Positions 15,453 through 23,283 are shown, counted from the first letter of the stretch. The stretch: 64,000 bases of DNA from Trichocoleus desertorum NBK24 (GCF_030409055.1 NZ_CP116619.1:4751128-4815127), one strand, 5' to 3'. Notes: generated by a model not told the origin, from the letters alone. A program made the numbers and translations.

Positions 15453-15671
15453 TCAGTTGAAGCCCTCAATGAATTTGGTAACTTCTGCTGTGGTCGAGAG
15501 ATGACCCGCCATCATAAGACTCGCTCCAGGTAGAATGCCTGGATGATCGACGGTTTCTGGATGCTTGGTTAGGTCGCTGAATAGAGAGGCAAGTGCGTCT
15601 GTCGTATTGCCCTCCCGTGCGTACTCCAAGGCTCTTTCCTTGGTCCATACCATGTGCTCTTGCCTGGTCAT
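15453..15671 (-). CDS. Uncharacterised 72-aa protein
   Basis: The product (MTRQEHMVWTKERALEYARE) looks mostly helical with a central TDALASLFSDLTKHPET stretch. Its ATG overlaps the stop of the 56-aa gene (ATGA). No family is recognised. Confidence 0.65.
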   Translation of the reverse strand: MTRQEHMVWTKERALEYAREGNTTDALASLFSDLTKHPETVDHPGILPGASLMMAGHLSTTAEVTKFIEGFN

Positions 15672-15838
15672 GATGCAAGCTGCTCCTGCTTAGGCTCTGT
15701 TTGCTCCTGCTTTTCAAGAGCTTCAATGCCGAGGGGAATTACCTTGCTTAGGAAGTCGCGCAGTTCAATGCCTCTCTGGATTGCAGCGATTCTGGCTTGC
15801 TGATGCACCGTCTCAAGTACTTCTGGTCTTTTGTACAT
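15668..15838 (-). CDS. Small early protein (56 aa)
   Basis: MYKRPEVLETVHQQARIAAI opens a 56-residue protein with a short strand and two helices, somewhat like a ribbon-helix-helix DNA-binding protein. It is the first gene of the minus-strand operon, just after the operator array, where a Cro-like or antirepressor product is expected. The role is inferred from position only. Confidence 0.6.
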   Translation of the reverse strand: MYKRPEVLETVHQQARIAAIQRGIELRDFLSKVIPLGIEALEKQEQTEPKQEQLAS

Positions 15839-15843
15839 GGGTT

Positions 15844-15944
15844 GTCACTGATGACATTGCTAAAATTGTAATCCGTCATTATTGACGGGTCAAGAGTGAC
15901 TATTGTCAGGTAGCAATACTGACTACTGTCCGTCACCAGTGACG
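15844..15944. promoter_or_regulatory. Operator array between divergent early operon and XRE regulator
   Basis: Five dyads share TGAC/GTCA half-sites with 4-base spacers: GTCACTGATGAC (15844), CGTCATTATTGACG (15874), TGACTATTGTCA (15897), TGACTACTGTC (15920, imperfect) and CGTCACCAGTGACG (15931). They fill the gap between the two divergent transcription units, which is the layout of a lysogeny-type switch. Confidence 0.75.
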
Positions 15945-15988
15945 TTAATCTGATAGAGATATTCGAAAACAGATATTTGGTAGTGGTA

Positions 15989-16618
15989 ATGCGGACTCGG
16001 AATCCCCGGTTTAGTGAGCAGGGGGTAAGACGATTAGGGCAGATGATTCGAGCAGCCAGGAAATCAAAGGGCTGGTCGCTTGAATACTTTGCAAATGTGA
16101 TTGACTTTACGGAAGCTACTACCAGAAGGCTTGAAAAGGGGCAGATTGACCGCCCTCAGTGGGATTTGGTCAATGCGATCGCCTTGCTAGGGATTATTCG
16201 CAACCCTGCGACCGATCTGCCATTCACCGCTAACGAATTGATGCTCATTGCCTGTGAAGTTATCGACTCACAAACAGGACAGTACAGGGACAGCTCTATG
16301 GCATCTCAACCACCTAGCTTCGTAGCATTTCTGCGCTCTTGGATGGAGCGTCACGGCATTAGTCAGGGACAGCTAGAGCAGATGGTTCAAGAGCGAGAGC
16401 TTCCCATTCAGGCATTGCATGAGATTCAAGCGGGCAGGGTTCCAATCGAAGACTATGAGATTTTTGTAATTGGTGGCTGCTTTGCTGAAACAGGCGAAAC
16501 TTACGAGTTTGAGCAACTGAGGGCGATCGCAGGCCCAGCGCCCCAAAAACAAACCCCCACTCCAGAAGAGCAGGGGAACGGCAGTCATGACCACATTGGA
16601 AACGGTTCTACGAAATAA
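15989..16618 (+). CDS. XRE-family regulator with two HTH regions
   Basis: The 209-residue protein has an N-terminal XRE helix-turn-helix (LGQMIRAARKSKGWSLEYFA, FTEATTRRLEKGQIDRP) and a second HTH-like stretch near 115-160 (FLRSWMERHGISQGQLEQMV, EIQAGRVPIEDYE), with a polar tail. It faces the minus-strand operon across five dyads and so is the likely lysogeny repressor. ATG 15989 is used; in-frame TTG 15977 and GTG 15983 are alternatives and no clear ribosome site decides. There is no peptidase domain as in LexA-like CI. Confidence 0.8.
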   Translation: MRTRNPRFSEQGVRRLGQMIRAARKSKGWSLEYFANVIDFTEATTRRLEKGQIDRPQWDLVNAIALLGIIRNPATDLPFTANELMLIACEVIDSQTGQYRDSSMASQPPSFVAFLRSWMERHGISQGQLEQMVQERELPIQALHEIQAGRVPIEDYEIFVIGGCFAETGETYEFEQLRAIAGPAPQKQTPTPEEQGNGSHDHIGNGSTK

Positions 16619-17300
16619 TCTCAACTCCGTAGGACACTCTGCACCAACGGTCTAGGAAGGGTAGAGCCTCAAAGCTGACCGCATGAAACAGCTTCTTTGC
16701 GCGTTTCCATAGGCCGTTCTCTTCCACCCAGGTGTATGCCTCGTATTCAGGATTTTCAATCCTGCCACGCTGCCTTAGGTCTCGATTGAGTTCATCAAGC
16801 ACTTGAGGCTCCCAGAGGCTGTTTAGGTCTTTGCCGCTGGTCAGCATATAGAACGAGTCTCGACCACTCGTAGAAGCTATCTGTTGGCTGCCAAGCAGTA
16901 GGACGTTGGTTTCTATGTCTACGATGCCAGCGCTTAGGCCGCTGTCTAGGATTCGTTTGGCAACGTCCCCGTCCTGCTGCGTCTCATTAATCTGTGATGG
17001 ATATATCATGATGGTAGTCTCACCCGGTAACGTTGGATTCCAGGGAGGGCCGCATACCCTCCCGTGGAGCAGAATTACAATCTTCTTCCCAATCTCCAAC
17101 CGGATCGCGGCTTCGTCCAGCAATTGCTTTTGTCTCCAGAGTTTAGAGACGGTTTTTTGACTTTGGCAGTCAATGAATAGAGCAATTGTTCCTTGCCAAA
17201 ACTCTCGATAAACCTTGCAGGTTTCCTCGATCTCAGGGCAATCACAAAGCTTGATAAACAGCGCAATTGCTGAAGAGTTTGCCGTGGTTTCTTGACTCAT
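16608..17300 (-). CDS. Uncharacterised 230-aa protein
   Basis: No family is recognised. It is an alpha/beta-looking soluble protein with a strand-rich core (KKIVILLHGRVCGPPWNPTL, TTIMIYPSQI) and several Trp and Cys residues. It is convergent with the XRE regulator gene and overlaps it by 11 bp. It may be lysogeny-stage cargo. Confidence 0.7.
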   Translation of the reverse strand: MSQETTANSSAIALFIKLCDCPEIEETCKVYREFWQGTIALFIDCQSQKTVSKLWRQKQLLDEAAIRLEIGKKIVILLHGRVCGPPWNPTLPGETTIMIYPSQINETQQDGDVAKRILDSGLSAGIVDIETNVLLLGSQQIASTSGRDSFYMLTSGKDLNSLWEPQVLDELNRDLRQRGRIENPEYEAYTWVEENGLWKRAKKLFHAVSFEALPFLDRWCRVSYGVEIIS

Positions 17301-17523
17301 GATTCTGTCTGTCCGGCTGGGCGATTCTCAGGGGCGTTTGACTGATTCTAGCTAGTGTGGTTTTAGGGGGCGGCTCTACCTAAAGATAGAGCTAAGGTGG
17401 CGACAGGGATCAAGTAATTCATGTAAAAAACCTTCAAGTCTGCATGAAGAAACAGTCCTGCGTGTTTACCTTGTCTAAATGAAGGGGCATTCTGGGGGCG
17501 TAGAACCTCGGAATCTCTCACGC

Positions 17524-18156
17524 ATGACTCAGCAAAACATTCTGGAGCAGGCCAAGCAAGGCAATGCTCAGGCCATAGCAGCCCTAATGAACCGCACTCT
17601 TCAGCCCAAGGGCATCACGGCTAAGGCCAGCATGAAAGACGATTGCTTGAGAGTCATGTTGGAATCTGAGGATGTTCCTGATCAGGGAAGTACGACTGCA
17701 TTTGTTCAGCGAGGCATGCAAGGCTTAGGGGTTGAATCAATTTCTAGAGTCCAGGTATTTGGTCGCCAAGCGGGGGAAGAGTTTCCATCCTGGAATCAAG
17801 AGTTTAGCTTGGGGGATGTGCAGTCATCTGTAACCCAAGCAGTTCCACAGGAAGCATTGAAACCTGAGAAGGTAGAGCAAAAGCCTACTGCTAGTGCGAC
17901 AGCGAAGAAGCAGCCAAGCAAGCTTGAATCAGTTTTGGGCTTGATGTTTATAGTCTTTGTGTTTGGGGGATGCGTCAAAGAATTAGGGCGACCCTGGAAT
18001 TGTGCCCAAGCGCGGGAAGACCTGGCTAAAGCTGAGCAGGAATATGAGTCAGACGACTATGAGGGGATGAGCGGCGATCGCGCCTATATTGCCGTCCGAG
18101 GAAACATGTATCAGGTCGCAATGAAGCGGGACAAAGTAGCGCAGAAGTGTAACTAG
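17524..18156 (+). CDS. Tandem paralog A: cyanobacterial N-terminal domain plus membrane anchor
   Basis: Residues about 1-105 (MTQQNILEQAKQGNAQAIAA, LQPKGITAKA, VFGRQAGEEFPSW) form a domain shared with the next gene and known to me from cyanobacterial proteins of unknown role. A linker, one hydrophobic segment (LESVLGLMFIVFVFGGCV, about 148-165) and a helical C-terminus with two more Cys follow. ATG 17524 is chosen because it aligns with the paralog's start; an upstream frame to 17479 is not shared. Function unknown. Confidence 0.8.
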   Translation: MTQQNILEQAKQGNAQAIAALMNRTLQPKGITAKASMKDDCLRVMLESEDVPDQGSTTAFVQRGMQGLGVESISRVQVFGRQAGEEFPSWNQEFSLGDVQSSVTQAVPQEALKPEKVEQKPTASATAKKQPSKLESVLGLMFIVFVFGGCVKELGRPWNCAQAREDLAKAEQEYESDDYEGMSGDRAYIAVRGNMYQVAMKRDKVAQKCN

Positions 18157-18190
18157 CGATCGCCATTCAGAGTAATAAAAAGAAGAAATT

Positions 18191-18823
18191 ATGACTCAGC
18201 AAAATATTTTGGAGCAGGCCAAGCAGGGCAATGCTCAGGCGATAGCCACCCTGATGAACCGATCGCTCACCCCAAAGGGCATCACGGCCAAGGCTGCACT
18301 TAAAGGCAAATGCTTGCAGGTAATGCTGGAGGGCGCTCAGGTTCCGGGTCAAGAGATGTCTGTCAACTTCATTCGCAGCGGCATTACAAAGCTAGGGTGT
18401 GAGGCGATCGAATCGATCAAGATCTTTGGGCGGCAGACGGGTGAGGAGTTCCCTGCGTGGACTGAATCGATTGAGCTTCACGACTCTCCGTTTAACGCTA
18501 ATGACTTTAATGAAAAGCCTCCTACTCAACAGCCACCAGTCAAAGCCGTTCCTGTTGCTGTAGGCAAGAACTTTAAGCCCTGCAAGTCTTGTGGGCAGAT
18601 GCTTAAGCCGAACACTCTAATTTGCTCCTACTGTGGATGCAAAAAGCCTATCAAGATGGCGTCACCCCTAAAGACCGTTGTAGGGATCTTTTTGGGCATC
18701 TCTCTGGCATCAGCAATAATTGCTAGTTTCATGGAGTCCGATGCTGCTGGCGGATTGTTTGCGGTGGCCATATTCTGGGGGCTTCTATTTGGTCTGCTCA
18801 GTGTCGATAGCTTCTTTGGTTAA
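18191..18823 (+). CDS. Tandem paralog B: same domain plus zinc ribbon and two membrane helices
   Basis: The first 100 residues are about 60 percent identical by eye to paralog A (MTQQNILEQAKQGNAQAIAT, PKGITAKAAL, IFGRQTGEEFPAW). The rest differs: a zinc ribbon CKSCGQMLKPNTLICSYCGC near 135-155, then two hydrophobic segments (about 160-185 and 192-208). AGAAGAAATT precedes the ATG. The pair suggests duplication of the front domain followed by exchange of the tail. Confidence 0.82.
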   Translation: MTQQNILEQAKQGNAQAIATLMNRSLTPKGITAKAALKGKCLQVMLEGAQVPGQEMSVNFIRSGITKLGCEAIESIKIFGRQTGEEFPAWTESIELHDSPFNANDFNEKPPTQQPPVKAVPVAVGKNFKPCKSCGQMLKPNTLICSYCGCKKPIKMASPLKTVVGIFLGISLASAIIASFMESDAAGGLFAVAIFWGLLFGLLSVDSFFG

Positions 18824-18882
18824 GCGATCGCGGGTCGAATTGCAAGCTCTACTCAGTCCGACAAGCTTCTCAATGGTGCACC

Positions 18883-19068
18883 ATGTCTAAAACCGCCAAA
18901 CGAACCTTAATTGCATTCGCTCTGTTACTCCCGATCGCAACCCTCCCGACGTGGGGCAAGTGGATCTGGCCTCAGGTATTCTCAGGCCAAGTTTGTATTC
19001 TGCAAGGGCCAGATGGCACCACTACCAAGGCTCAAGGTGTTGCCTGTAGTGGTGGAACTAGTCTGTAG
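18883..19068 (+). CDS. Small exported or membrane protein (61 aa)
   Basis: MSKTAKRTLIAFALLLPIAT is a positively charged start followed by a hydrophobic stretch, as in a signal peptide or single anchor. A short tail with two Cys (QVCILQGPDG, VACSGG) follows, which could form a disulphide outside the membrane. There is no strong ribosome site. Function unknown. Confidence 0.55.
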   Translation: MSKTAKRTLIAFALLLPIATLPTWGKWIWPQVFSGQVCILQGPDGTTTKAQGVACSGGTSL

Positions 19069-19130
19069 AATAACGCCCTACTCAGAATTCACCACTTCTT
19101 CACAGCAAACTCTATCAGGTAGCAAGGTAA

Positions 19131-19262
19131 ATGGACGTTGACTTTGACCCGCAGAGCATAGAACACTGGGGACTGTTGCTGCTTTTCATTGGCTCCATTC
19201 CAATTGGCTTCTGGATGGTAGAACGTGAAGAGCGGCGGGAACGCAGACGAAGAAGCAAGTAA
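19131..19262 (+). CDS. Small single-pass membrane protein (43 aa)
   Basis: A short acidic start (MDVDFDPQSIEHW), one hydrophobic helix (GLLLLFIGSIPIGFWM) and a very basic tail (EREERRERRRRSK) give a clear inside-positive topology. AAGG lies before the ATG. A good terminator follows its stop within 4 bp, which supports it being a gene. Confidence 0.6.
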   Translation: MDVDFDPQSIEHWGLLLLFIGSIPIGFWMVEREERRERRRRSK

Positions 19263-19265
19263 AAC

Positions 19266-19305
19266 AAAACCCCGATCATTGCTTAATGCAGGCGATCGGG
19301 GTTTT
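19266..19305 (+). terminator. Rho-independent terminator after the 43-aa gene
   Basis: AAAACCCCGATC and GATCGGGGTTTT form a perfect stem of 12 bases with a 16-base loop. A run of T ends the plus-strand form, and the A-run lets it work on both strands. Confidence 0.8.
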
Positions 19306-19342
19306 CCCATTTTGGGGAAAAGTGAAGGATGAGGGATGAAGG
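19291..19342 (+). repeat. Direct repeat, left copy, flanking the pentapeptide gene
   Basis: A 33-base stretch starting GGCGATCGGGGTTTTCCC, followed by GAAGGATGAGGGATGAAGG, is repeated at 20751-20809. The left copy includes the right half of the terminator stem. Confidence 0.85.
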
Positions 19343-19387
19343 ACTAGGGGTTGGGGCGATCGCTAAAGAGGGAGGAATGAGGTAAAT

Positions 19388-20512
19388 ATGAACGAATTAG
19401 AGCAATTAAAAAAATGGCTAATAGGCTTGGTGGTTTTGTCTGTAGTAGTGGAGGCTAGTGCTGCCTCTATATTTTGGTACTTAGAAATTTGGCCTATCGA
19501 AAAGCTACGATCTTCTTATGAAATTGTAAATTTTATTGGCCTTAGAAACGAAGCCTTGAAGTCTCTTATAGAGATTTTAAAGTTCCTTGGACTAGCTTTT
19601 GGCGGAATAGTAGTTATTTTAAACACTTTTTATTCAGCAAAGCGATCTGAAGCATTCAACAAGAATGCAGAGACCGCATTGGAAAACACCAAGATTGCGC
19701 TTGAGAATATAAAATTAGCGGAATTAAAACTAAATCTGGACATACAAAATCTTAAAACTACAAAACATGAAAAACTATCAGAACGCTTTATTAAAGCGGT
19801 TGAACAACTTAGTAGCGAAAAAATTACTATTTGCTTGGGCGGTATTTATAGCCTGGAAAAAATCGCAGAAGATTCTGAGAGTAGCGACTATAAATCAACG
19901 GTTTTAGAGGTTTTATCTTCTTTTGTTAGGGAAGCCAGTATTCAAAATCCCCCTACTGAAACAGAGAATGAAACAGCCCTTCTGAAAAAGAGTTTGCATC
20001 TTCGAGTTGACATTCAGACAGCTTTAAGAGCTATTGGGAAAATTCTTGACAAAGAAATTGGTTGTGAACTAACAAATATTAATGTGGGCGGAGCTGCGCT
20101 TAAAAACCTTGATTTTCAGACAGTGAGTTTTGCAGGGGCGAACTTAAGGCAATCACTATTCTTTAATGTCAATTTACGAAAGGCTAAGTTTACGGGCGCA
20201 GATCTGCAAGGCGCATTATTTCGCGACGTAAATTTTAACGGTGCTGATATTTCGCTTGCAGACTTTCAGCAATCAGTCTTTGTAGAGGTTGACTTAGGTG
20301 ATGTGCAAATGATTTTCACCGACATAAGAGGTGCAAACCTTAAAGGATCTAAGAATCTCAGCTTAAGAGATATAAAATACGCAATAGGGAATCAAAAGAC
20401 CTCTTTACCCAGTTACCTCTTAGAGCACAAAGAAGAAATCTATTTGAGCTGGGCTAAGAACGCCGAAGAATGGGAACAGAAGCTAGTCGATGCTGATATT
20501 TATCGCTTTTGA
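19388..20512 (+). CDS. Membrane-anchored pentapeptide-repeat protein
   Basis: In this 374-residue protein, hydrophobic segments lie at about 11-30 and 66-82, followed by a coiled coil (about 90-135, NAETALENTKIALENIKLAE) and a helical domain (KLSERFIKAVEQLSSEKI). Pentapeptide repeats run from about 230 to 330 (AGANLRQSLF, TGADLQGALF, NGADISLADF, RGANLKGS). Such repeats fold as a four-sided beta helix and serve as binding surfaces. Codon use is much richer in A and T than neighbouring genes and the gene lies between direct repeats, both pointing to separate acquisition. The role is unknown. Confidence 0.88.
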   Translation: MNELEQLKKWLIGLVVLSVVVEASAASIFWYLEIWPIEKLRSSYEIVNFIGLRNEALKSLIEILKFLGLAFGGIVVILNTFYSAKRSEAFNKNAETALENTKIALENIKLAELKLNLDIQNLKTTKHEKLSERFIKAVEQLSSEKITICLGGIYSLEKIAEDSESSDYKSTVLEVLSSFVREASIQNPPTETENETALLKKSLHLRVDIQTALRAIGKILDKEIGCELTNINVGGAALKNLDFQTVSFAGANLRQSLFFNVNLRKAKFTGADLQGALFRDVNFNGADISLADFQQSVFVEVDLGDVQMIFTDIRGANLKGSKNLSLRDIKYAIGNQKTSLPSYLLEHKEEIYLSWAKNAEEWEQKLVDADIYRF

Positions 20513-20649
20513 TGTAACACTCGTAGTTTTTGAAAAACCTTGACCCTTGGTTGATGCAGGCGATCGCAATTCCCCAATTTGGTAAAAGTTTGAAGTGAAT
20601 CTGTTAATCTCAAAATCCTTTGTCTCTCACAAATGAGCAAAAGTGAGCG

Positions 20650-20682
20650 ACAAAAAAAGAACCAGGCTTTTGGCCCTGGCCC
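20650..20682 (-). terminator. Minus-strand terminator for the MerR-like gene
   Basis: Read on the minus strand, GCCAGGGCCAAAAGCCTGGTTC forms a hairpin followed by seven T residues. A near-identical copy lies at 21591-21624. Confidence 0.75.
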
Positions 20683-20750
20683 TCAAATAGCTTGAGCTAA
20701 TTATGTCCTGGATGCTTGCGATCGCGTGTCTACATAGATACATGAGGCTA

Positions 20751-20809
20751 GGCGATCGGGGTTTTCCCATTTTGGGGAAAAGTTTGGGATGAAGGATGAG
20801 GGATGAAGG
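20751..20809 (+). repeat. Direct repeat, right copy, flanking the pentapeptide gene
   Basis: Identical over 33 bases to 19291-19323, then a 7-base insertion, then the same GAAGGATGAGGGATGAAGG. Confidence 0.85.
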
Positions 20810-20876
20810 TTAGAGCGATACCGGGAACTAAAGTGTCCGACAGACTGAATACTTTAGTTGTTTTCCAGGCGATCGC

Positions 20877-21353
20877 TTACTTTGCGAGCGACAAAGCCGT
20901 GCCCTGCACACGCTTGTCGAAGTCGAGAACACGATGCTTTTCTTTCTGGAGTTCTGCAATGACTTCTGCAAGAACACCAACCTCGTGAATTACCACCTGG
21001 CCCTTGTTTTTGCCTGAGGCTTCTAAGACCCTTTTTTGGAACTGCTCTGCGTTCTCAATCAAGTAGAGCTTGTCACCAATCAGCATCAAGTTTGCGCTGT
21101 AGAGCGAAGACTTGTAGTTCTTCTGCTCCAGAAACTGGATGACCTTCCGAATTTCCTGAAGTGACAGCTTCTCTCTCAGTCTGTCAATCACCTTGATTTG
21201 TAAGACCTGCTCCCAGGTGTAGATCACAAGGGGATGCTTAAGATCGCCGATTTTTTCAGGAACAACTAATCCAGTGCGATCGAGATAACTTAACCTGCCT
21301 GAACTTATACCAGTTAAGGCTAGGGTTTCTTGCCGTGTAAGCCCACTAGCCAC
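20877..21353 (-). CDS. MerR-like transcription regulator (paralog 1)
   Basis: The N-terminal 75 residues (LTRQETLALTGISSGRLSYL, DRTGLVVPEKIG, YTWEQVLQIKVIDRLREKLS, QEIRKVIQFLE) form a MerR-type winged helix. The C-terminal half (about 90-158) is an effector or dimer region of unknown ligand. It is clearly related to the product at 44622-45101 over its full length. It has its own terminator on the minus strand. Targets unknown. Confidence 0.82.
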   Translation of the reverse strand: MASGLTRQETLALTGISSGRLSYLDRTGLVVPEKIGDLKHPLVIYTWEQVLQIKVIDRLREKLSLQEIRKVIQFLEQKNYKSSLYSANLMLIGDKLYLIENAEQFQKRVLEASGKNKGQVVIHEVGVLAEVIAELQKEKHRVLDFDKRVQGTALSLAK

Positions 21354-21672
21354 AACAACACTCCTATTTAAAGCCTATACAGCAATTGTATTCTTGTTTT
21401 GCAACTTTATACAAAGTATATAGACGCAGTAAAAATGCTTAGTGTTAATACAGAATTTCAATTTCTGGCATTGCAACATTTCCGTGAATCCACACAGCCA
21501 GCTTTTAACACATACGATTAAAAATATCTTAAAATTAATACAGCGCCAAACATAGAGCCTGTCTGGATTTGGCGGTAGCTTGTCTATTGCACAAAAAAAG
21601 AACCAGGCTTTTGGCGCTGGTCCCTTTGTAATTCGTTGACTTAAGTATGCCTCAAAAATCGGTTACTGTCGC
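21354..21672. other. AT-rich gene-free stretch
   Basis: This stretch holds the probable promoter side of the MerR-like gene and, at 21591-21624, a terminator for the next minus-strand gene. No coding signal is seen. Confidence 0.5.
21591..21624 (-). terminator. Minus-strand terminator
   Basis: On the minus strand GACCAGCGCCAAAAGCCTGG forms a stem with a short loop and is followed by TTCTTTTTTT. It lies about 50 bp past the stop of the gene at 21673. Confidence 0.8.
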
Positions 21673-21924
21673 TCAAGCGAGCAAAGCTGGCAGTGAATTG
21701 GCCTCCCATTCATCCAGTTTCGCTATCAAATCCAAAGCTGGTTCCATTCTGGCTTCATGGAGGTGGCAGATGGCAGCGGCGTAGAGCTTCTGCGTAAGGT
21801 GAAGCAGAAAGCTTCGGTATTCATCCGCTGAAACTTTCTGCTTCAGGAAAATTGAAAGATGAAAAGTCTTAAACAGCTCTTGTCCAGACCTACCTGAAAA
21901 AATTATCGAGGCAGAATATGTCAC
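21673..21924 (-). CDS. Uncharacterised small protein (about 83 aa)
   Basis: The C-terminal part LHLTQKLYAAAICHLHEARM with LIAKLDEWEANSLPALLA looks like real helical coding sequence, and a good terminator follows. The start is uncertain: GTG 21924 overlaps the start of the divergent plus-strand gene, ATG 21984 gives 103 residues, and a shorter start inside is possible. Function unknown. Confidence 0.45.
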   Translation of the reverse strand: MTYSASIIFSGRSGQELFKTFHLSIFLKQKVSADEYRSFLLHLTQKLYAAAICHLHEARMEPALDLIAKLDEWEANSLPALLA

Positions 21925-22118
21925 CCGCTGAGCATAAAGATGGTTACAAAATTGCTTTGTACAAAGCCGCAGAGAAGGCAGCATATGTAGTTCATGCTGT
22001 ACTGGAGGGCGATGGAGTGTCCGATCAGTATGATCGCGCTCGATTGGAAATAGCTATACGATTACTAGAAATTGCGGAAGGACTGCCACCAGGTCCAAGT
22101 ATCACTAATAAGCGCTGA
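21918..22118 (+). CDS. Uncharacterised 66-aa helical protein
   Basis: MSPAEHKDGYKIALYKAAEK opens an amphipathic helical protein with a conserved-looking ARLEIAIRLLEIAEGLPPGP end. CGAGG precedes the ATG by 7 bases. It starts where the opposite gene may also start, so the two could share a regulatory region. No family is recognised. Confidence 0.6.
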   Translation: MSPAEHKDGYKIALYKAAEKAAYVVHAVLEGDGVSDQYDRARLEIAIRLLEIAEGLPPGPSITNKR

Positions 22119-22188
22119 TAACAAAAGCCCTGGTCAACTAGACTGGGACTTTTGAGTTTGAGTGTATAACTCAAGATGATGCGATCGC

Positions 22189-22707
22189 TCACTCTTTAAT
22201 CTCCACCTCATCAGCTTTCTGAGCCGCAAAGTCTTCGCTACTTGTGGAAATGTGGCTGTACTTCCCTCGCAGTTCAGCAACGCGAGTTCTATTAATCAGA
22301 CCCGCATCAGCCAACCCTCCTGCTGCAAAAATCCCCATCTCTGGCTCCATTTCTGCCAGCCTGCGTATTTCGCCTTCAGTTAAGTCTCGGTTGGGATCTA
22401 TATCGGCAAGACTCAGGTTTTTCAAGCCAGCAATGCGATCGCTCACCTTCTCCAAGTCAGCAAGAATGAGCGCAGCGGCGTGCTCAGGATTCTCGCCATG
22501 AACACAAGGCTGCCCAGCGATGACATCTGACTCAAACTTTTGCCAACTACGAATCAATACGCGCGATTGATAGGGCCGAGCCAGCGTGCGCTCAATTTCC
22601 TGCACGTCCTGAAGTGAACTGATGGGTTGGTCTCGCTCAATCTCGGTGTTGAACTCAGTTTCTAGGCTTCCTGGCCCATAGCCCACAGCGTTGATGAAGT
22701 ATTTCAT
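22189..22707 (-). CDS. Uncharacterised 172-aa protein
   Basis: ATG 22707 is chosen because GGAGG lies 4 bases upstream and it overlaps the previous stop (ATGA). The protein begins MKYFINAVGYGPGSLETEFN and is mostly helical, with a middle GENPEHAAALILADLEKVSD and an acidic end. No recognised domain. It is the third gene of a repressor-led minus-strand unit. Confidence 0.7.
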   Translation of the reverse strand: MKYFINAVGYGPGSLETEFNTEIERDQPISSLQDVQEIERTLARPYQSRVLIRSWQKFESDVIAGQPCVHGENPEHAAALILADLEKVSDRIAGLKNLSLADIDPNRDLTEGEIRRLAEMEPEMGIFAAGGLADAGLINRTRVAELRGKYSHISTSSEDFAAQKADEVEIKE

Positions 22708-22913
22708 GCGCCCTCCTTCAAAGTATCCCAACCTTTCAACTGAACCTCTCGCATAGCTCCAGTTTCCCAGAGCGCTCCTTCAATGAGTTCGGCAAATGGC
22801 TCTCTGTGGCTTTCCCTAAATCGGGCGATCGCCTCAATCTCCGAATCACTCAGGCTAGTAACCGTTGCCCATTCTTCCGGGCTGGGGTCGTGGTCATGGA
22901 TAGGGAGTCTCAT
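22704..22913 (-). CDS. Uncharacterised 69-aa protein
   Basis: MRLPIHDHDPSPEEWATVTS with SDSEIEAIARFRESHREPFA; acidic and helical. It overlaps both neighbours by 4 bp in the unit led by the XRE gene. It may be an accessory or an antitoxin-like protein, but I have no direct support. Confidence 0.65.
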   Translation of the reverse strand: MRLPIHDHDPSPEEWATVTSLSDSEIEAIARFRESHREPFAELIEGALWETGAMREVQLKGWDTLKEGA

Positions 22914-23167
22914 GGTTGGCGATCGGCCTCGTCGCGCGTGTAGTGAATCAGCTCATCCGGTGTGCACTCCAGAAAAAAGCACAGGTTATTCAGCGTGCCG
23001 TTGACATCCACAAAATTTGGAATTTCATCTGAGTTTGCCCAGCCAGAAACCGTGACTCGATTGACACCGAGCAATTTGCCCAGCCCTGTGGCACTCATCT
23101 TGCGATCGGCCATTACAGCTCTCAGTTTCCATCGAATCATTGGCTGGGCTTGAGTTAAGGTCGCCAT
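22910..23167 (-). CDS. XRE-family repressor (second switch)
   Basis: The 85-residue protein has a Cro/CI-type helix-turn-helix (WKLRAVMADRKMSATGLGKL, LGVNRVTVSGWANSDEIP) and a short tail with ECTPDELIHYT. ATG 23167 is chosen because AGAGAGATAATC precedes it; a frame extending to 23212 crosses an operator. Two TGTAG-N9-CTACA dyads lie just upstream, one next to its own start and one between the -35 and -10 boxes of a plus-strand promoter, so it probably represses both itself and the 23.4-33.7 kb operon. Confidence 0.85.
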   Translation of the reverse strand: MATLTQAQPMIRWKLRAVMADRKMSATGLGKLLGVNRVTVSGWANSDEIPNFVDVNGTLNNLCFFLECTPDELIHYTRDEADRQP

Positions 23168-23178
23168 GATTATCTCTC

Positions 23179-23276
23179 TGTAGCCCGTGACACTACAAGT
23201 GTATGCGGACAAGTTTAATTTATCAAGCTACAAACTACGCTTGGTAGTTGACATATGTAGTCTATCAGGCTACAGT
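23179..23276. promoter_or_regulatory. Operators and plus-strand promoter
   Basis: TGTAG-N9-CTACA occurs at 23179-23197 and 23256-23274. A further dyad ACTAC-N5-GTAGT lies at 23234-23248. TTGACA at 23248 and TACAGT at 23271 are 17 bp apart and read rightwards, with the second operator filling the spacer. This is a repressor-controlled promoter for the plus-strand operon. Confidence 0.75.
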
Positions 23277-23283
23277 AGGAGAC

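Larger units (their letters stand above)
20513..20876. other. Gene-free stretch with repeats
   Basis: This stretch holds a degenerate palindrome (ATTCCCCAATTTGG at about 20571), a minus-strand terminator at 20650-20682 and the right copy of the direct repeat. I see no coding region. Confidence 0.6.

Noticed and set aside
17375-17396. Dyad GCTCTACC-TAAAGA-TAGAGC as an operator
   Set aside because: The match is imperfect and there is no second copy; could equally be part of a terminator for the minus-strand side.
21661-21984. 103-aa protein starting at 21984 as a sure gene
   Set aside because: The first 40 residues overlap a plus-strand gene with a better ribosome site; only the latter part looks coding.
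23248-23276. Riboswitch in the leader of the plus-strand operon
   Set aside because: The sequence fits promoter boxes and repressor dyads; no conserved aptamer pattern was seen in the following 180 bases.
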